From assembly GCA_001898505.1 (NCBI GenBank), contig MKTZ01000009.1, forward strand, positions 372,001 through 436,000: a stretch of DNA of 64,000 bases, in the 5' to 3' direction. Below the pieces are notes generated by a model, which searched no databases, had not been told where the DNA came from, and saw only the letters and a list, made by a program, of their open reading frames with translations. Both the position numbers and the translations under genes were made by a program. This document shows, in pieces, positions 25,237-32,988 of the stretch (the stretch's first letter is position 1; each line of letters opens with the position of its first letter). Source of the stretch: Sphingobacteriales bacterium 50-39. GTDB lineage: Bacteria; Bacteroidota; Bacteroidia; Chitinophagales; Chitinophagaceae.

Positions 25237-26661
25237 ATGAAATGCTTTATACCAGAGGCGCTGGACATTGACCAGTTAATGCTAATATGGCCGCCTCAGC
25301 ACATTGAACGATTTCAAAGAGACTATCTTGTATATATTCCGCATCTGTTAACGGCTATCCCTGCAATGGATAAAGGGCTGGAAATGAGAGATGGCTTTGT
25401 CCCTATCAATGCCTCCATGCTTCAAAGCATAATCAGGAACTACAAAAGCTATCTAGCATATCTGATCGAAGCCGAAATTATAATCTCGGACGGCCGATAT
25501 GTACCAGGCAAGAAATGCATCGGTTATAAGTTCACGGCTTTCTATTCCGGGCGCGTTCGCGGTATAGAACTACAAGATCAAAGGATAGCCAAGAAGCTGT
25601 TTAAACCAAAGCCGATCGGCTTTGCCATCAAGAAGAACTACGGACACCTGATTCGCTGGTTCGGTGATGGGCTGGAAATCCGTCACGATCTGGCGCTTGA
25701 CTTCATCACTTGCGATCTGGAACGCAAGTTGGGGAATCCAGAGTTGAGAGAACGCCATGCCCGAACCGGCGAATTCAAAAATCCCATCACACAATACAAC
25801 AAAGCATTGTGCGCCATCGAAAAAATTGCGGCCCGCGCCTTTCCTATATCTATTGATAGCGCGGGGTTTAGGCTTCATTCTGTGTTGACTAACCTTAGGA
25901 GCGATCTTAGGAATTGTTTGGTTTATAATGGGTTAAAGTTGGTTTCTATTGATATCTGTAATAGTCAACCATATTTGGTTACTTTATTGTTGAGTTCTTC
26001 TTTCTGGGAGAAGGATTACTTTACAGGCACACTTCACTATGATAATCTTCAATTATCTAATACTAAAGTGTTTACTACTGATTGCTTTTCTTCTTTCATT
26101 ATGCTAGTCAAAAATTTTGAAAAGCAGACGGAGAGTGACTTTCAGGCATACAAAGAATTGGTAAGAAGCGGGCAATTCTATGGCCACATGGCGGAAAGGA
26201 TATGGAAAGAGTTCGGAATCAGATATGCAGACCGTAAGATCGTAAAGGCTACCCTGTTCCAGGTGCTGTTCACAGACAACCGTTATATTGGACAAAAGGA
26301 TGCAGAACCTAAGCGGATATTCCAGAGGCTATTCCCCAGCGTCTACAAGCTATTGAGCATGATCAAAAGGAAGGACAAGCGAAACCTTCCGCTATTGCTG
26401 CAGCAGATTGAAAGCCATCTTATTTTGAAAGTCATTACGAAACGTATAACCAAGGAAAGGCCTTCTATGCCCCTATTTACCATCCATGACAGCGTTATCA
26501 CCACGGCAGGAAATGAAAGCTATGTCCAAGAGATCATCATGCAGGAAATGGAGAAGGCCGTCGGCTTTGGGCCAAGTCTGCGAATGGAACGGTGGACACC
26601 TGAAAACTTACAGTTCGGAGATGGAACACCGTTTATCCATAGCGGAAAGGCGGCTGCGTAG
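25237..26661 (+). CDS. Divergent single-subunit (family A / T7-like) polymerase-like protein
   Basis: 474 aa. The C-terminal half carries what read as the three palm/fingers motifs of family A polymerases and T7-like RNA polymerases: GFRLHSVLTNLRSDLRNCL leading to motif A SIDICNSQP (D239), an O-helix-like DRKIVKATLFQVLFTDNRYIG (R333, K337), and motif C FTIHDSVIT (H417, D418). The first ~200 residues match no exonuclease or other domain I know. It follows the excisionase pair and a terminator, apart from cargo genes, so it may be part of element replication or a defence polymerase. Codon use turns AT-rich between about 25860 and 26120. Motif assignment is by eye. Confidence 0.6.
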   Translation: MKCFIPEALDIDQLMLIWPPQHIERFQRDYLVYIPHLLTAIPAMDKGLEMRDGFVPINASMLQSIIRNYKSYLAYLIEAEIIISDGRYVPGKKCIGYKFTAFYSGRVRGIELQDQRIAKKLFKPKPIGFAIKKNYGHLIRWFGDGLEIRHDLALDFITCDLERKLGNPELRERHARTGEFKNPITQYNKALCAIEKIAARAFPISIDSAGFRLHSVLTNLRSDLRNCLVYNGLKLVSIDICNSQPYLVTLLLSSSFWEKDYFTGTLHYDNLQLSNTKVFTTDCFSSFIMLVKNFEKQTESDFQAYKELVRSGQFYGHMAERIWKEFGIRYADRKIVKATLFQVLFTDNRYIGQKDAEPKRIFQRLFPSVYKLLSMIKRKDKRNLPLLLQQIESHLILKVITKRITKERPSMPLFTIHDSVITTAGNESYVQEIIMQEMEKAVGFGPSLRMERWTPENLQFGDGTPFIHSGKAAA

Positions 26662-26918
26662 CTTTAAGCCTCCGTCCACAGGCTGGTAGGCTTGGATAAA
26701 TGCATTTAAAGCCATAGGGCTTTCTGAATTTTCGACTATCTTTCCACGATAGTATATCTCTATGGTCGGGGGGATCGTCGATTTTTTGAGCTAGCCTAGA
26801 TATAAATTCGACGGTTCTCAGTCTAGTGTAGCCGGAACTTTGGAAAAAAGCGCATAGAAGGGGGAACTTTGGGTATTTTGCGGTATTTTTAGGCCGCAAA
26901 CATCTAAACTCAAAAGCT

Positions 26919-27596
26919 ATGAAATCAGCACAAAGACGGCTTGCCTTTTATGCCCTCTCCTTACTCTTGATAGCCATTTTGACCACAGTTATGCCTGGAT
27001 GCGGAGCATCGTCTTCCCAGGGGACATCGAATCAATACACGATAACTCCCGGACGGGTTAACAATTTCTATGTCGTAAGTTCCGATCTTGATCCAGCGAG
27101 GAAACCCCGCTATATTGAATACTTGTTCACTGGGACGATAAAGAACAATACAGCAAACATATATGCCAGCGTGTATATAAAAATGAGGGTGTCCATTGAA
27201 CTTGGGAATGGAAACGTACTGGAAGAAAAAGATTTGAACGATATTCCTTTCAACAATATACTTTCCAATAAGTCAATTCAAAACTGGAAGCCGGGACAGG
27301 CAATTGAAGTAAATCGTTTGGTGTCGATATCAATACCCATTGAGTATGCCGACTATCCGGTAAAGGATGTAATTATTCAATATACGGCTAAGTTGGAGAA
27401 TAAAATAAATCAGACCCAGGAGGAAGACGTTATTGCATCGGTCAGCGTAATAGATAAATGGCAGACTGCCGTCAAGAAGGTTAGGATAGGCAGGGCTGAT
27501 TCCGATGATGGAAATTTTCCAAACAGTATTCTGAATGGAAAGCCTGCGGACGGTTTGTCGGTGGATAATGGCAAGAAGGAGCTCATTGATGAATGA
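26919..27596 (+). CDS. Lipoprotein, unknown
   Basis: 225 aa. Signal sequence with hydrophobic core and a lipobox-like end (LTTVMPGCGASSSQ, Cys near 28). The mature part is beta-rich (VNNFYVVSSDLDPARKPRYI; TGTIKNNTANIYASVYIKMR), resembling an Ig-like or FxLYD-type domain that describes long hydrophilic extracytoplasmic proteins. It is preceded by 257 bp with no recognisable feature. Its presence inside the island, just before the nuclease operon, may be accidental cargo. Confidence 0.6.
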   Translation: MKSAQRRLAFYALSLLLIAILTTVMPGCGASSSQGTSNQYTITPGRVNNFYVVSSDLDPARKPRYIEYLFTGTIKNNTANIYASVYIKMRVSIELGNGNVLEEKDLNDIPFNNILSNKSIQNWKPGQAIEVNRLVSISIPIEYADYPVKDVIIQYTAKLENKINQTQEEDVIASVSVIDKWQTAVKKVRIGRADSDDGNFPNSILNGKPADGLSVDNGKKELIDE

Positions 27597-27666
27597 TGCC
27601 GACACCTGGAAGTTGCTTCTGGGTACTCTACTTTGTTTTCCATAGACGACATTGAAGTGTAACACC

Positions 27667-27738
27667 GAAAGGGACACAAATAGCGGATATTGCATGATTA
27701 AAGTATCTTGTAATGCTCGCTTCAATTATTTATATTTG
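27667..27738 (+). promoter_or_regulatory. Promoter cassette shared with 36486-36557
   Basis: A 72-bp stretch (GGGACACAAATAGCGGATAT ... AAAGTATCTTGTAATGCTCG ... TATATTTG) is repeated, with substitutions, at 36486-36557. Both copies end in a perfect TANNTTTG element and carry TTG about 20 bp upstream of it, and both stand directly before gene groups that encode PD-(D/E)XK nucleases. Here the ATG follows 23 bp after the -7 element. Confidence 0.65.
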
Positions 27739-27761
27739 ATCGTTTACAGTAAACCCCTGCC

Positions 27762-28394
27762 ATGATATACAGAGACATTTTAGAAGAAGAAATGAAAAAA
27801 ATTGGAAAATGTTTTGCTGAAGACGAGCTCGCGTACCTTGCGCTTACCTCCAAAGTTGAATTTCCCATTAGAGATAAACTTGCATATAACTTATACAAAA
27901 GATTTTATGAGAAAGACATTATTGTATCGAGAGAATGGAGGAGATCAGATTTAGTTCTTCTTGCTGGCGGTGAGCCGGCTTTCATTTGTGAATTAAAAGC
28001 GGCTTACACTTTTGATATCTTTAATTATCACGACTACTTGGGGCTTATTGAAAAAGATATTACTAAGGCAAAATCCATTAGCACATCGAAAACAGAAATT
28101 GCATCGTTGTTTTTGACGACCCATGTACACCAAATCGTGAATAACAAATTTAAAAGAGTGATAAAATACGATGGAGGGATCAACAACGCTTTAAAGAAGT
28201 TCGATACTCAACTAAAAATGATAGAAGCAGCGATGAAGATAATGAAAGATGGATTTTCACATTTTTATATGAAGGAAGGAAAAATAGAGTGTGGGAGGGC
28301 TTTTGAATATGACGTTGAGATTTATTATTGGATATTTTCTGAGCAAAATTTGATGATAAATAATTCTGCAAACAATGGACAAAACATATCTTAA
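27762..28394 (+). CDS. PD-(D/E)XK nuclease-like protein
   Basis: 210 aa. Restriction-endonuclease-like core: VSREWRRSDLVLLAGGEPAF then ICELKAAYTF gives D63 and E77-x-K79, the PD-(D/E)XK triad in order; the second half is helical. It is the first gene of an apparent operon: its last 20 bases overlap the HNH gene, and the GIY-YIG gene follows. It lies behind the shared promoter cassette. I infer a DNA-cleaving, probably defensive, role; no methyltransferase is nearby, so a classical restriction-modification pair is excluded here. Confidence 0.72.
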   Translation: MIYRDILEEEMKKIGKCFAEDELAYLALTSKVEFPIRDKLAYNLYKRFYEKDIIVSREWRRSDLVLLAGGEPAFICELKAAYTFDIFNYHDYLGLIEKDITKAKSISTSKTEIASLFLTTHVHQIVNNKFKRVIKYDGGINNALKKFDTQLKMIEAAMKIMKDGFSHFYMKEGKIECGRAFEYDVEIYYWIFSEQNLMINNSANNGQNIS

Positions 28395-28776
28395 TAAAAT
28401 CTACAATTCTAAAAAGAAAAGACTGGATACAAGTACAGGAAAAGTAACACCTGGGTTTGAGGAAATTACGTTCGATACATTTTTGGATTGGTTTCTGCAT
28501 AGCAAATTTATTGATGGGTGTTACTACTGCGGAACTACTAACGAACAAAGCTCAAGATTGTACGAAATACGAAAGAATAGAACTAGAGGCGGGAAAAGGG
28601 GAAAGAGACTTGAAATGGACAGAATTAATCCTGACTTACCATACGATAGCCTTGATAACGTTGTATGGTGCTGTTATTGGTGTAATAATGCCAAATCTAA
28701 TTTCTTTTCGGGCCAGGAGTTTAAATCCATTGCTGTTGAAATGGGAAAGGTACTTCGTAGAATTTTGGAAGACTAG
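28375..28776 (+). CDS. HNH-type endonuclease
   Basis: 133 aa. Zinc-binding pairs CYYC (C49, C52) and CYWC (C100, C103) enclose KRLEMDRINPDLPYDSLDN VVWCCYWCNNAKSNF, an HNH/McrA-like treble-clef of the DRI(D/N) subtype; the usual first His is Arg (MDRINP), as seen in several phage and element HNH relatives. It starts 20 bp before the end of the PD-(D/E)XK gene, so the two are translationally coupled. Confidence 0.82.
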   Translation: MDKTYLNKIYNSKKKRLDTSTGKVTPGFEEITFDTFLDWFLHSKFIDGCYYCGTTNEQSSRLYEIRKNRTRGGKRGKRLEMDRINPDLPYDSLDNVVWCCYWCNNAKSNFFSGQEFKSIAVEMGKVLRRILED

Positions 28777-28805
28777 AGAAAACAAGTAAGGGCAATTTAA
28801 GCAAT

Positions 28806-29198
28806 ATGAATATTCAAGTCATACAAATTGAAAAGATAACATTAGAGTGGTCGGGATGGCATTCATTTTCTGAAATAAGTTTGGATGTCCGGAATGCTAA
28901 ACTTAAAATACCAGACAAAGCAGGTGTCTATGAAGTGATTCCCAGAAAAGGGTGTGATAAAAAGCTAACTATTGGACAAACTAGTAATTTGCGAGACAGA
29001 ATAAGGCAAGGGCTTGTGAGCGGTACGGCTCCTCATAGTACAGGCAAACGAATCAGAAAGGCTTTTAGTAATGCTGATTTTAAAAATATTAAAGTACGGT
29101 GGGCTGTTACAATACGACCAAAAGCTGTTGAAGAAGATCTACACAAATCTTATAGGGCAATGTTTAACTGTCTTCCTAAATATACAAAAATAACGTAA
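28806..29198 (+). CDS. GIY-YIG family nuclease
   Basis: 130 aa. The motif AGVYEV (G40-V41-Y42) pairs with LTIGQTSNLRDRIRQGL (IG at 56-57, catalytic-type Arg at 63), and a Glu (VEEDLHKSY, about E109/E110) plus NCLPKY complete the GIY-YIG fold. An N-terminal extension of about 35 residues precedes the fold. It is 29 bp downstream of the HNH gene and is the third nuclease fold in a row. No homing-intron context is present. Confidence 0.82.
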   Translation: MNIQVIQIEKITLEWSGWHSFSEISLDVRNAKLKIPDKAGVYEVIPRKGCDKKLTIGQTSNLRDRIRQGLVSGTAPHSTGKRIRKAFSNADFKNIKVRWAVTIRPKAVEEDLHKSYRAMFNCLPKYTKIT

Positions 29199-29371
29199 TT
29201 TTGAATGGTGTTCTAAGTTCTTGAAAGGCCTACTGAAAGATATAAAAACAGCAATTGAAGATTGGATTAAAGATAACTCTGCTGTATCTATAAAACTTAA
29301 ACCTTTAACTTCTTCTTTGCGATATTTCTGCATTGGTTAAAGTATGGACGGCCAATTCTCGCAATGATCAG

Positions 29372-29379
29372 TAGCTTTG
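29372..29379 (+). promoter_or_regulatory. Putative -7 element for the 29389 gene
   Basis: TAGCTTTG, a perfect TANNTTTG match, 9 bp before the ATG at 29389. It separates this gene from the three-nuclease unit and favours the 29389 start over the upstream TTG at 29377, which lies within the element. Confidence 0.5.
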
Positions 29380-29388
29380 TTACAAATC

Positions 29389-30336
29389 ATGCCCATGGCC
29401 AAGAATGCAGTCTATAAGGTTAACAGCTTGTCTAATCTGTCTGCCGATCCATTGATAAAACGGTTAGCTCTAGGTTTTGATACAATCTATATCGATCGCC
29501 CCCTAGCTAGCTTTACAGAAGAAGAACTGTCTGATCCCGATTTTCCCGAGGATTTTGCTGAAAGGAATTGTCAGGATAGTGCATTGTCTGACTACCTCCT
29601 AGATATGAAGGTTATATCGTTCTTTGAACTTCCTTTTGTACCGGACATAAGCAAATTGGATGGCGTCGAAAGGGCTTTGCTGGAAAAAGCAATTTCGTAT
29701 ATCCAACAAAGCGACGAGCCAAAAAAACAACTGGAGGAAGCTCAAAGTATCAATGAAATAAATGAATTGTCTTATAAGTCTAATCATTTATTTGAAAGAG
29801 CTTCGGACTCCTTAAGCCGGTACAAAGCAATTGGTCTTAGCAAACACGTTCAGGGAGAATTCTATCCAATTTTGCGATCGGAGCAATCTTTTACTGGTGA
29901 GGGTACCAAAACTACAGTTGTTCAATTGGTGTTGAACAATCTGCCGCAACCAGGACCTGATACACCTTGGGAGGCCATCATTGATTTTCGGAGGGACGAG
30001 TCGACGCGGCTCCAATATTTGGCGCTCATTAACTGGATCAATGAAATGGCTACATCGTCTTTAACCGTTAATGAGATCAGCGAAAAATTGGAATACTTAA
30101 GCCTCGATTATAAACGTAGTATCGAGCGGCACCGATTGAAATGGAAGACAGAAATCTTGGAGATAATTGCCGCCGTCGGAGTGGGTTTGTTTACAGGCAA
30201 TTTACCCGCCGCCGTAAATCTCGCGTCGAATTTTGTAAAGATGGGAACAACTGTCTTGAATTTGCGGGGGGAAGAAGGTAAATTGCCAGGCAAAGAGATC
30301 GCCTATATTTACCGAGCAAACCGGGCATTTTATTGA
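29389..30336 (+). CDS. Hypothetical protein with C-terminal hydrophobic segment
   Basis: 315 aa. The N-terminus reads MPMAKNAVYKVNSLSNLSAD; acidic, helical middle (SYIQQSDEPKKQLEEAQSIN); then TTVVQLVLNNLPQPGPDTPW and a C-terminal hydrophobic stretch LEIIAAVGVGLFTGNLPAAV that could be one membrane helix or amphipathic hairpin. No family recognised. It lies between two putative defence units and has its own promoter, so it may be an independent single-gene system. The 181 bp after it show nothing I can identify. Confidence 0.55.
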   Translation: MPMAKNAVYKVNSLSNLSADPLIKRLALGFDTIYIDRPLASFTEEELSDPDFPEDFAERNCQDSALSDYLLDMKVISFFELPFVPDISKLDGVERALLEKAISYIQQSDEPKKQLEEAQSINEINELSYKSNHLFERASDSLSRYKAIGLSKHVQGEFYPILRSEQSFTGEGTKTTVVQLVLNNLPQPGPDTPWEAIIDFRRDESTRLQYLALINWINEMATSSLTVNEISEKLEYLSLDYKRSIERHRLKWKTEILEIIAAVGVGLFTGNLPAAVNLASNFVKMGTTVLNLRGEEGKLPGKEIAYIYRANRAFY

Positions 30337-30517
30337 CAATTTCTGAGTCGGAACGGGAATTTTTCTCTCCTGTTCTGTGTATTGCCATGATTATTAGCAT
30401 TTTATAGCTAATTTAATTGGCATTTTCATGAATTTGTTCACAATTGTGACTTACTTATGGCCACTAGTCCTCCTGCGTAGGGCTAAAAATTGTAATTTCG
30501 GTAAACATCTACATTAG

Positions 30518-30955
30518 ATGGAGCAAGAAAAAGATACAAAATCTAATGGTGATGATGTATCACGATTAGAAAAATATAAGGAAGAATTAATTGCAATACA
30601 TCATAAGAGCCAGGAAACTTTTGAACAACAGTTGTCATATATAAGCGCAGGAAGTTTGGCTTTGTCTATCGGCTTTGTTAAGGATATCGTGAAGGACATT
30701 GACTGCGCCGGTTACAGGCCCCTTTTGGGGATAGGATGGGTACTAATGGTTATTACTTTACTATTAAACCTTGTTTCTCATTTGTTGGCGGTCAAATTCT
30801 ATAGGAAGTCAATCTCAGAGATTCATCGGAATGAATTTGTTTCTTCTAAGTCAGATACACGATTTGATAAAATTACATGGCTTAATTGGACTTGTGTTGG
30901 GACATTAGTTTTGGGAATTTTATTAATAATAATTTTTGTTAATCACAATTTATAA
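30518..30955 (+). CDS. Three-TM membrane protein of the protease module
   Basis: 145 aa. A charged N-terminal helix (LEKYKEELIAIHHKSQETFE) precedes three hydrophobic segments at about 40-58, 70-93 and 124-143, ending on the short tail NHNL. The layout resembles the small membrane effector proteins seen in bacterial immune operons. It ends 5 bp before the first Pro-rich microprotein, so the genes form one unit with the protease. The three-TM protein at 38385 has a similar layout, with a Pro-rich tail fused to it. Confidence 0.6.
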   Translation: MEQEKDTKSNGDDVSRLEKYKEELIAIHHKSQETFEQQLSYISAGSLALSIGFVKDIVKDIDCAGYRPLLGIGWVLMVITLLLNLVSHLLAVKFYRKSISEIHRNEFVSSKSDTRFDKITWLNWTCVGTLVLGILLIIIFVNHNL

Positions 30956-30959
30956 AGTA

Positions 30960-31133
30960 ATGAAGATTGAAAAATGTATAGCTAAGAATACCGAGGTGGG
31001 CAAAGGCAAAAATGGGTATATACCTACCCCGCCGCCTATTATGAGCAATATTGAAACTAGGGGGATGGTTCCGTCACCGGCGCCAAGCTCTGCGTCTAAT
31101 CCGCAACCGCCTTCTCCAACGACAAAAAAATAA
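30960..31133 (+). CDS. Pro-rich microprotein A
   Basis: 57 aa from the ATG at 30960, 5 bp after the membrane-protein stop. Features: EVGKGKNGYIPTPPP, then NIETRGMVPSPAPSSASN and a C-terminal PTTKK. It aligns along its whole length with the microprotein encoded 12 bp downstream, sharing GK-x-K-x-GY-x-P-x-P-x-P, the ET(R/K)G-x-VPSPAPS block and the terminal KK. No signal peptide. Duplication with conserved blocks argues it is translated and selected. Possible protease substrate, peptide effector or modified peptide; unproven. Confidence 0.65.
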   Translation: MKIEKCIAKNTEVGKGKNGYIPTPPPIMSNIETRGMVPSPAPSSASNPQPPSPTTKK

Positions 31134-31144
31134 AAGTACGCATA

Positions 31145-31312
31145 ATGGAAAGACATATAACTCGAGCTACTGAGATGGGCAAAGATAAATATGGCTATGC
31201 ACCTTCGCCCTCCCCTGTTGTTAATCAACTTGAAACGAAGGGGCTTGTTCCATCGCCAGCACCTTCAACAGCAGTGCCTCAGCCAACTCCTGCGCAATCG
31301 ACCAAAAAATAA
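31145..31312 (+). CDS. Pro-rich microprotein B
   Basis: 55 aa, ATG at 31145. It reads MERHITRATEMGKDKYGYAP, SPSPVVNQLETKGLVPSPAP, then Pro/Ala/Thr-rich to STKK. It is a tandem paralogue of microprotein A with about half of positions identical. It is followed after 33 bp by the trypsin-like protease gene. The basic residue in ETKG (ETRG in A) would suit a trypsin-type cleavage site, which is an inference. Confidence 0.65.
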   Translation: MERHITRATEMGKDKYGYAPSPSPVVNQLETKGLVPSPAPSTAVPQPTPAQSTKK

Positions 31313-31345
31313 TAGATTAGTCTTGCACAGGCAAATAAGTAAGTA

Positions 31346-32410
31346 ATGCAACTTGCTCACGAGCTTTTAAGCTTTTTTAATGATGGCTATAATGATGGGA
31401 GCTCCTTCCGACCTTTTTCTTTGATGCAATTCGTTGAAAAGAACAAGGAAATTGTAAGTGGTGTTTATAAGATTACCCATTATTGCAAAAAACTTGAACA
31501 AGAGGGCTTATTAGATCATATGGGTCGAACAGGAGATCACCCGTTTTTTGGGCATCATTATTATACAAACAAAAGATTTTACAACCCCGATTTAAGCATC
31601 TATGGAAGTTATGATTTGCTAGTCAACGGTTTTTCAGCTGTTAGAGAAAGGTTTAAAGAGACATGCTTGGCTATTTCAGTATTGCAGCAAGATGATGAGT
31701 ATTCAATTGGGTCATCGTTCGTTTACAATCATGATACGATTATCACGGCAAGGCATTGCCTTGAAGGGCATAAAAGCTTTAAACTCCTGGATTTTTCCGG
31801 TAACTCTATACCGATTGAGGACATATATTTTTCGATTGATACTCAACTGGACTTGGCTGTATTAAAAACTTCAAAGAATTATTTTCATTCTCTTCCAGTG
31901 CATGCCTTGCCTCCAAAGCCGGAACACATTGGAAATACTCCTACAGATGATGTAAATATAATAGGGGCACCTTCAGTGGTCTATTTTGGCGTCGGTAAGG
32001 TTTTAGATGATATTATTACATTAGGCTATCCTCCAATAGCTGGCTTTGAAAGCATATTAATTGCTGATAAATCATCGATTAATTCAGTGCTACTTCGATC
32101 TTCAATTGGGCAGGTGCTCAGCGAAGAAAAGAAATATTATGGCGATATTGAATACTTATTAATGAATGCTAAGGTAAAAGGTGGAAATAGCGGGGGGCCT
32201 GTATTTGACCGGAAAGGGAGGGTTATTGGTATTGTTGTTGAGATTTCCGCAGACTTTAAGAATCCGGAATTGATAGATAAGCTGGGATATGGAATTATTA
32301 TTCCATCGAGGTATATTAAAGATCTATTAGTAGCAATTCAAAATGGGGATGAATTAGCGGTAAAAGTTAAAGTTCAGCCCGTAGGGGAAGACTCTTATAA
32401 ATTGGCTTAA
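31346..32410 (+). CDS. Trypsin-like serine protease with N-terminal winged-helix-like domain
   Basis: 354 aa, no signal peptide, so cytoplasmic. Residues 1-105 look like a helical/winged-helix module (SGVYKITHYCKKLEQEGLLD; HHYYTNKRF). The S1 domain has the full triad: ITARHCLEG (H137), TQLDLAVLK (D169) and KGGNSGGPVF (S282); an insertion of about 30 residues lies between Asp and Ser strands. Cytoplasmic trypsin-like domains are known effectors in bacterial conflict systems (for example fused to STAND ATPases or effector-associated domains). Last gene of the unit 30518-32410. Confidence 0.82.
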   Translation: MQLAHELLSFFNDGYNDGSSFRPFSLMQFVEKNKEIVSGVYKITHYCKKLEQEGLLDHMGRTGDHPFFGHHYYTNKRFYNPDLSIYGSYDLLVNGFSAVRERFKETCLAISVLQQDDEYSIGSSFVYNHDTIITARHCLEGHKSFKLLDFSGNSIPIEDIYFSIDTQLDLAVLKTSKNYFHSLPVHALPPKPEHIGNTPTDDVNIIGAPSVVYFGVGKVLDDIITLGYPPIAGFESILIADKSSINSVLLRSSIGQVLSEEKKYYGDIEYLLMNAKVKGGNSGGPVFDRKGRVIGIVVEISADFKNPELIDKLGYGIIIPSRYIKDLLVAIQNGDELAVKVKVQPVGEDSYKLA

Positions 32411-32421
32411 TCGCCGTTCAT

Positions 32422-32486
32422 GTTACTAATCTGTCACTAAATCTTCTGTAACGCCCTAAAACCGGGCGTTTTCATTTTCTGTATTG
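32422..32486 (+). other. Broken right-end copy (arm, hairpin, truncated core)
   Basis: GTTACTAATCTGTCACTAAA at 32422, hairpin AACGCCC/GGGCGTT, TTCATTTTC, then TGTATTG at 32480, 58 bp after the arm start, exactly as in the intact copies. After TGTATTG the sequence diverges (TCACCTAGG). I read it as an old right end whose crossover core has been lost or was used by another event. Confidence 0.7.
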
Positions 32487-32645
32487 TCACCTAGGAACAT
32501 TATGATTTTTGATTCTACGAGTTGATACTCAAAGGGTGAATTTATTGGCGAAATAATGAGCCGATCACTAAGTTCCGGGAAAGAAATTACTATGGCAATA
32601 TCGTAAATTGTAATTTAGTTGACTAAGGGGTGACCCAATAAATTT

Positions 32646-32981
32646 ATGGAAAGAAATTCACCGGACTTTGTAGCGATGCTGAAATATCGTACGGCCGAGG
32701 AAGGGGGTCGTACAATGCCCGCGCATTCCGGGTATAGGCCACAGATCAAATTTGGGTTTGAAGTAATGCAGACGTCTGGTCAACAAGTGTTCATCGGTAA
32801 GGATACGGTACGGCCTGGCGAAACTGTGACTGCTGAAATTACGATGGTGTCGCCACATTTATTTCATGGCAGGCTTTTGTGCGGAATGGCTTTTGAGTTT
32901 CGGGAAGGCGCTAAGGTTATCGGAACCGGTGAAATAATTGAGCTGCTTAACACCAAGCTGGAAATTGTATCCAAAGAATAA
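32646..32981 (+). CDS. Stand-alone EF-Tu domain III-like protein
   Basis: 111 aa. The sequence DFVAMLKYRTAEEGGRTMPA followed by HSGYRPQIKFGFEVMQTSGQ is that of EF-Tu domain III (compare the family's [20 protein letters not shown]), continuing with RPGETVTAEITMVSPHLFHG and FREGAKVIGTGEI. The GTPase and domain II are absent. Such proteins occur singly in Bacteroidota. Possible roles are as decoy or partner for a toxin that attacks EF-Tu, but this is inference. It is followed 7 bp later by a DUF4262 gene. Confidence 0.8.
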   Translation: MERNSPDFVAMLKYRTAEEGGRTMPAHSGYRPQIKFGFEVMQTSGQQVFIGKDTVRPGETVTAEITMVSPHLFHGRLLCGMAFEFREGAKVIGTGEIIELLNTKLEIVSKE

Positions 32982-32988
32982 TCAATAT

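Noticed and set aside
28457-28789. 110-aa ORF in another frame of the HNH gene
   Set aside because: Fully overlaps the HNH gene, which has the zinc motif; shadow frame.
29325-29336. TTTCTGCATTGG as a further attachment core (reads FCIG-stop)
   Set aside because: 11 of 12 bases match the right-end copies, but there is no arm-type 20-mer or hairpin at the fixed distance and the GGAAGTAG half is missing; chance cannot be excluded.
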